NCBI GenBank assembly: GCA_913020155.1 | Contig: CAJWBA010000002.1 | Span: 62,001 to 126,000, forward strand | Length of the DNA: 64,000 nucleotides | Direction: 5' to 3' | Source: an uncultured Flavobacteriales bacterium | GTDB taxonomy: Bacteria; Bacteroidota; Bacteroidia; Flavobacteriales; Flavobacteriaceae | Shown: one piece after another, positions 61,401 through 64,000 of the stretch | How positions within the stretch are numbered: position 1 is the first letter of the stretch | Layout of the letters: the number at the start of each line of letters is the position of its first letter | Notes under the pieces: model-generated | The model's input: only the letters and a program-made list of their open reading frames with translations | The model's database searches: none | What the model was told of the DNA's origin: nothing | Made by a program: the position numbers and the translations under genes

Positions 61401-64000
61401 ATCAAAAGGACGATAAAGAAACGAATCGTTAGTGGTAATATCTCCTGGATTTTGTGTTCCATCATGAGTGTATGAAAATGTTCCATTATTTAATAAAGTT
61501 AAGGAACCTTTGGAAACAGATGGAGCAATGGCACCAAAACCATTTCCTATTGTAAGATTACCTCCATCTACATCAGTATCGTTAAAGAGGACAGAGGTAG
61601 CTAAAGCCGTTGTTGTTGTTACTGTACCTCCTTCAGTAACTGTTACTGTATCTGAAACTCCAATAGGTAGGTCATTATCAGGATTTACAGTTACAAGAAA
61701 TTCGTGAGGAACAAGTGACCCGCATCCAGAATCATTTGCAAAAATTGTAATTGTTGCGGTTCCTGTTGCATCAGATGCATAATCTAGTGTTAAAGTAGTT
61801 GTATTGATACTTGCAGTTACCAATGCAGCATTTGTATTCGTTACTGTATAGGTTAATACATTACTCTCAGGGTCATTAAATACATTGGTAAATGGAATAA
61901 CGGAATCTGAGGCGTCCTCTGTAACCGACACATTGGAAAGAGGGTTTTGAACGATCGGGCATTCTTCAACAGGGGTAATGTTTATGGTTACAGAAACTGT
62001 GTTTCCAAAAACGGAACCATCATATGCTCTATACCAAAAGGTGTCTGTTGTCGTTTCTGTATCGTCATGGGTGTATGTAAATGATCCAGTACCGCTGGGT
62101 GCTAGATTTAAAGTACCATTTAATGTAGTAGAAACAATCCTAGTGGTTATAGTGTCTCCATCAGGATCACTATCATTCGATAATACAGATGTAGCCCCTC
62201 CAGTGGTTGTGGTTGCTGTTCCTCCCTCAGCAACTAGAATAGAATCTGCAACAGTTAATGGTGGATTGGAAGATGATGTGAAAGATCCTACAAAAACACC
62301 TCTCCCGTATGAGGCAGCTAAAACACGATTATCTAAAGCTGAAACGCCTCTATAATCTAAATCGCGCACAGCAACATCCTGCATTCCTTCGTATGCGGGA
62401 GTCCAATTGGGATTAGCTGCACTAAAATTTGCTGTTCTCCAGACTCCTAAATCTGTTCCTACAATAACCTCATCATCTTCAAATGGATTATTTAGTATGG
62501 TCAAAACGGGTATATCAGGTAAATCACCTTCCTTGTTTGATGATAGCCCACCTGCAAAGCCGTCATTAGTGTATCTTATGTTACTATTATTAGCTGCATT
62601 TAAACCGTAGTTATAATATGTTAAATAAATTTCATTTTCATTATCCCCAAACTGAATATCTGAGACACTTCCTGATTGGCTATAAACTGGGGTTATTACA
62701 TGTGAACCAAGATTTTGAGCATTAGTTATTTTTTTTACTTCACCACTTTTCAAGCCCACAAAAAGAGTCGTTCGATCAGTTGTAAAAGGAGAAACCTCTA
62801 AAGCAGTAACAAAATCAGCACCAGTAGATACCGATGGGATAAGAAAAGTGGCTGGAGTACCACCTCTTTCGAGGCCAGTTATAACTCTGATTGAATTCGC
62901 ACCGAATCGATCTCCAGCATTTGAAAAATATACATCTTGATTAGAATCTAATGCTGCAGGATTTATAAAACTCCCTTCATTACTGGGAATTGATAAGTCC
63001 GAGGTTAAATTATCGATTCCACTATTATCTGCTCCCCGTTCCCATCCTAAATCAATAGTTATATTTCCTAATGCATCAAATTCACCTCTCAGGATTGTAT
63101 TATTTTTGACGTAATTTGAAATGTAATAATCTCCACCTACTTGATCAAAGAAAGTATCACCTCCGTCTCCACCTTGAATTTCAGTACCATCAGTCTTATT
63201 TTGATTTGAGTTTATTAGAGAATAAGTTCCATTATCTTGAGTTCCTCCAATAATCCAATCTGCTCCTGCAAAATCAGGTGGAGATTGGGCAACAGCATAA
63301 AACTGGGTCGTTATCATGTTTTTTTCCATCTCAGTAAAAGTACTTGTGTCGGATGCTGTTGATAAACTCGAGGAGTAGTATACACCTCCATCATTCACTA
63401 CAATAGCTTCATTAGAATTACCTGGTCCTGGTTTAAAATACAATCCATGTTGGTCAGCATGCACAATTGAGCAATTTAAATTGAAAAGGTTGTTGTTATT
63501 GGACCATTTTGTAATTTGAGACCAATCAGAACCACCATTTTGACTTCTAAACCAATCAATACCCCCCACATATAAAATTTCATCATTGAATGGATCAACT
63601 TCAATTTCGAGATCATAAAAAGATTGTCCTCTAGTGTAATCAAAATTTGGAATTCCTGTATCAACATCCGCTGGGGGTACAATGTATGAAAAGCTTGTAA
63701 AATTATCTGTAGTTTTATAGATAATCGGGATTTGTGGATATGAAGCTGTTGAGCTACTTGTATTAGATGTATTAATAATTATATAATGAGTGTCTGTATT
63801 TTGATGACTAGAAGCAATTTCTGTTCTAAGTCTGTCATTGCGCGTAGTTGTTGGAAACGCAGGAAATGTTGGGTTTGATTTAGTAAAAGTTATACCATCG
63901 TCACTATACCAAAACCTACCACCGCGTCCAAATGAAGTTCCTAGAGCACTTTTCTGAGTACTTAACCATATTCTATTGGAAACTTCTTGAACCTCAATAT
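58476..64000 (-). CDS. Giant secreted modular adhesin-like protein, N-terminus outside the window
   Basis: The frame is open to the right edge, so the track's start (GTG at 63569) is internal: 143 more codons bring the visible part to 1840 residues. The first roughly 580 residues form BNR/VPS10-like repeats (FWYSDDGITFTKS, WFRSQNGGSDWSQI). Then 12 modules of 80-105 residues follow in the order A B A B A B A B B A A A. A modules have EGGTATTTT, LSNDSDPDGDT and FTYTHDDTETTTDSF; B modules open with NDCP and carry a second Cys. NDTDxDGD loops probably bind calcium. A Cys-rich tail of about 65 residues ends VCN. Adhesion or surface display is inferred; no signal peptide is in view. Confidence 0.85.
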   Translation of the reverse strand, partial: IEVQEVSNRIWLSTQKSALGTSFGRGGRFWYSDDGITFTKSNPTFPAFPTTTRNDRLRTEIASSHQNTDTHYIIINTSNTSSSTASYPQIPIIYKTTDNFTSFSYIVPPADVDTGIPNFDYTRGQSFYDLEIEVDPFNDEILYVGGIDWFRSQNGGSDWSQITKWSNNNNLFNLNCSIVHADQHGLYFKPGPGNSNEAIVVNDGGVYYSSSLSTASDTSTFTEMEKNMITTQFYAVAQSPPDFAGADWIIGGTQDNGTYSLINSNQNKTDGTEIQGGDGGDTFFDQVGGDYYISNYVKNNTILRGEFDALGNITIDLGWERGADNSGIDNLTSDLSIPSNEGSFINPAALDSNQDVYFSNAGDRFGANSIRVITGLERGGTPATFLIPSVSTGADFVTALEVSPFTTDRTTLFVGLKSGEVKKITNAQNLGSHVITPVYSQSGSVSDIQFGDNENEIYLTYYNYGLNAANNSNIRYTNDGFAGGLSSNKEGDLPDIPVLTILNNPFEDDEVIVGTDLGVWRTANFSAANPNWTPAYEGMQDVAVRDLDYRGVSALDNRVLAASYGRGVFVGSFTSSSNPPLTVADSILVAEGGTATTTTGGATSVLSNDSDPDGDTITTRIVSTTLNGTLNLAPSGTGSFTYTHDDTETTTDTFWYRAYDGSVFGNTVSVTINITPVEECPIVQNPLSNVSVTEDASDSVIPFTNVFNDPESNVLTYTVTNTNAALVTASINTTTLTLDYASDATGTATITIFANDSGCGSLVPHEFLVTVNPDNDLPIGVSDTVTVTEGGTVTTTTALATSVLFNDTDVDGGNLTIGNGFGAIAPSVSKGSLTLLNNGTFSYTHDGTQNPGDITTNDSFLYRPFDTQGFGNTTTVTIQIFHTNDCPIVNIPINDFSAIEDDPDDNIDISSVFSDEENDAITLTVSSTNLGLLSATKSSATTLTIDYVDDMTGSSTIILYATDNTIECSSLVSSSFVITVVAENDTPVGVADTINVFEGSSVTTTTAGNSVIANDTDTEGDNLTVTKLTDPMWHLGGGFTLQSSGTFIYTHDASETTTDSFTYRLTDTFTTTDVLVTINIIPVNDCPSVTSPPIPDINVLEDAADTVRNLNSYFTDAENDPLSYSFINDDTSLATVTLSSASLTIDYIPEQNGTTTITIFVDDTQGCNTTQDVFIVNVADVNDVPVSTGNSLIVDEGGTVTTTTSRFSSLLDNDTDPEGETLKAILVTPPVNGSLTLLSSGTFQYVHNGSETTTDSFQYKANDEIDDGNTVTVSITINPVNDCPVWNDATFATQINTVTRNEEFTAFNWATPIQNYITDPDHISHTITVSYTNSDIVSITLDGSGRLSYTSIPNQNGSSTGTITIDDLTCKIYQPISITITPVNDCPTLDNALPDISVTEDDPDRYIPLANIFSDVDVADVLTYTATPGDPSLIATSITSTALIIDFLLNQNGSTFIVLSVDDGTASCTIDDIFNVSVVQVNDPPTGASDIISVVNGGTTSQLNDGIFSVLNNDTDPESDSMTAVKVTDPINGTLTSFSSNGNFTYTHDGTATITDSFTYTPRDRFSIGNTTTVTIYINNLPVGVTETIQVFEGGTATVTTNASTSVLSNDTDTDAGDAANLTAAIATSPAFGTLLLNSDGSFVYTHDDTENFTDSFTYIPFDLKGYGLPTTVTISVSNTNDAPIAYPDSIIVGLGSTISLLSDGTNNVLLNDTDTDGDVLSATLVSSASFGTITLNPGGTFSYVQGGVMNGGDSFSYKANDGALDSNVVSVTIALTCSPCTESTIEGGSNGVVFTYKGCNCRDYDVYVPKGKTFIFCHLNNSISISQGSFTVITTKVCN

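Noticed and set aside
58700-62260. Possible CRISPR or tandem DNA repeat in the giant gene
   Set aside because: Similarity is at protein level, about 285 bp period, with diverged nucleotides and no uniform spacers.
61978-62355. 125-aa plus-strand ORF (and neighbouring 60-90 aa ORFs at 60033-62610)
   Set aside because: Antisense shadows of the repetitive giant gene; their Val/Ser-rich composition follows from its Thr/Asp-rich codons.
63476-63682. 68-aa minus-strand ORF
   Set aside because: Out of frame with the giant gene, which is open across this region.

Overview
The window reads as chromosomal DNA from a low-GC member of the Bacteroidota, most likely a Flavobacteriaceae species. The evidence is gldI (a gliding-motility FKBP lipoprotein), OstA-like and DUF5606/DUF5683/DUF3810/WbqC proteins typical of that group, a SusC-unrelated TonB receptor, and many TAnnTTTG (-7) promoter boxes instead of Shine-Dalgarno-led genes. 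Most genes are housekeeping or envelope genes with tight spacing, ATGA overlaps and few gaps. I see no insertion sequence, prophage, CRISPR array or integron.

Layout. 1-3480: a truncated YrdC/Sua5 gene and dapD on the minus strand, then ruvX-def-DUF5606-mazG on the plus strand. 3481-4030: a perfect inverted repeat and the relic of a HlyD-type secretion adaptor. 4040-14749 (minus): DUF349 protein, aroE, two tandem DUF368 (PopT-type lipid carrier transporter) genes, a TPR protein, a class III aminotransferase, an OstA-like protein, purA and a Fur-family regulator. 14781-28490 (mostly minus): relA/spoT, an rRNA/tRNA methyltransferase, two amidohydrolase genes (one lacks its metal motif), DUF3810 metallopeptidase-like protein, a cyclophilin-FKBP fusion, gldI, a DHH phosphoesterase, ndk (plus), DUF721, a small lipoprotein and recF.

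28645-37511 (plus): a TonB-dependent receptor, a DUF1572 relic (minus), a membrane TPR protein, ribH, a small membrane protein, mutL, two rhomboid proteases and a membrane endonuclease/exonuclease/phosphatase protein. 37492-44727 (minus): wbqC-lepB-dapB-DUF5683-parB-parA, then an ftsB-like gene, a cytochrome c and a PQQ-type sugar dehydrogenase. 44932-45214: a complete tRNA-Pro transcription unit with promoter, two tRNAs and terminator. 45278-49293: PspC-PadR with a palindromic operator, a 60-aa conserved-looking small gene, oxyR and a broken peptidyl-prolyl isomerase gene.

49300-58460: NUDIX hydrolase, acyltransferase, an ECF sigma factor with a membrane partner, Cu/Zn superoxide dismutase, then a plus-strand run (DUF3089, FMN-binding protein, Tat-type Gfo/Idh oxidoreductase, SDR, hydroxypyruvate-isomerase-like protein) that looks like a small carbohydrate-oxidation cassette, and a MORN-type lipoprotein. 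58476-64000 (minus, cut by the window edge): a giant secreted protein with a BNR/propeller-like N-terminal part, 12 alternating adhesin-type modules and a Cys-rich tail.

Three of the largest gaps hold genes broken by both frameshifts and substitutions to stop codons, so genuine decay is likelier than sequencing error. The least conventional items are the giant modular protein, the PadR operator over its own promoter, the tandem DUF368 pair, the metal-site-less amidohydrolase and the 60-aa gene. Nothing here is clearly a new defence or mobile system.
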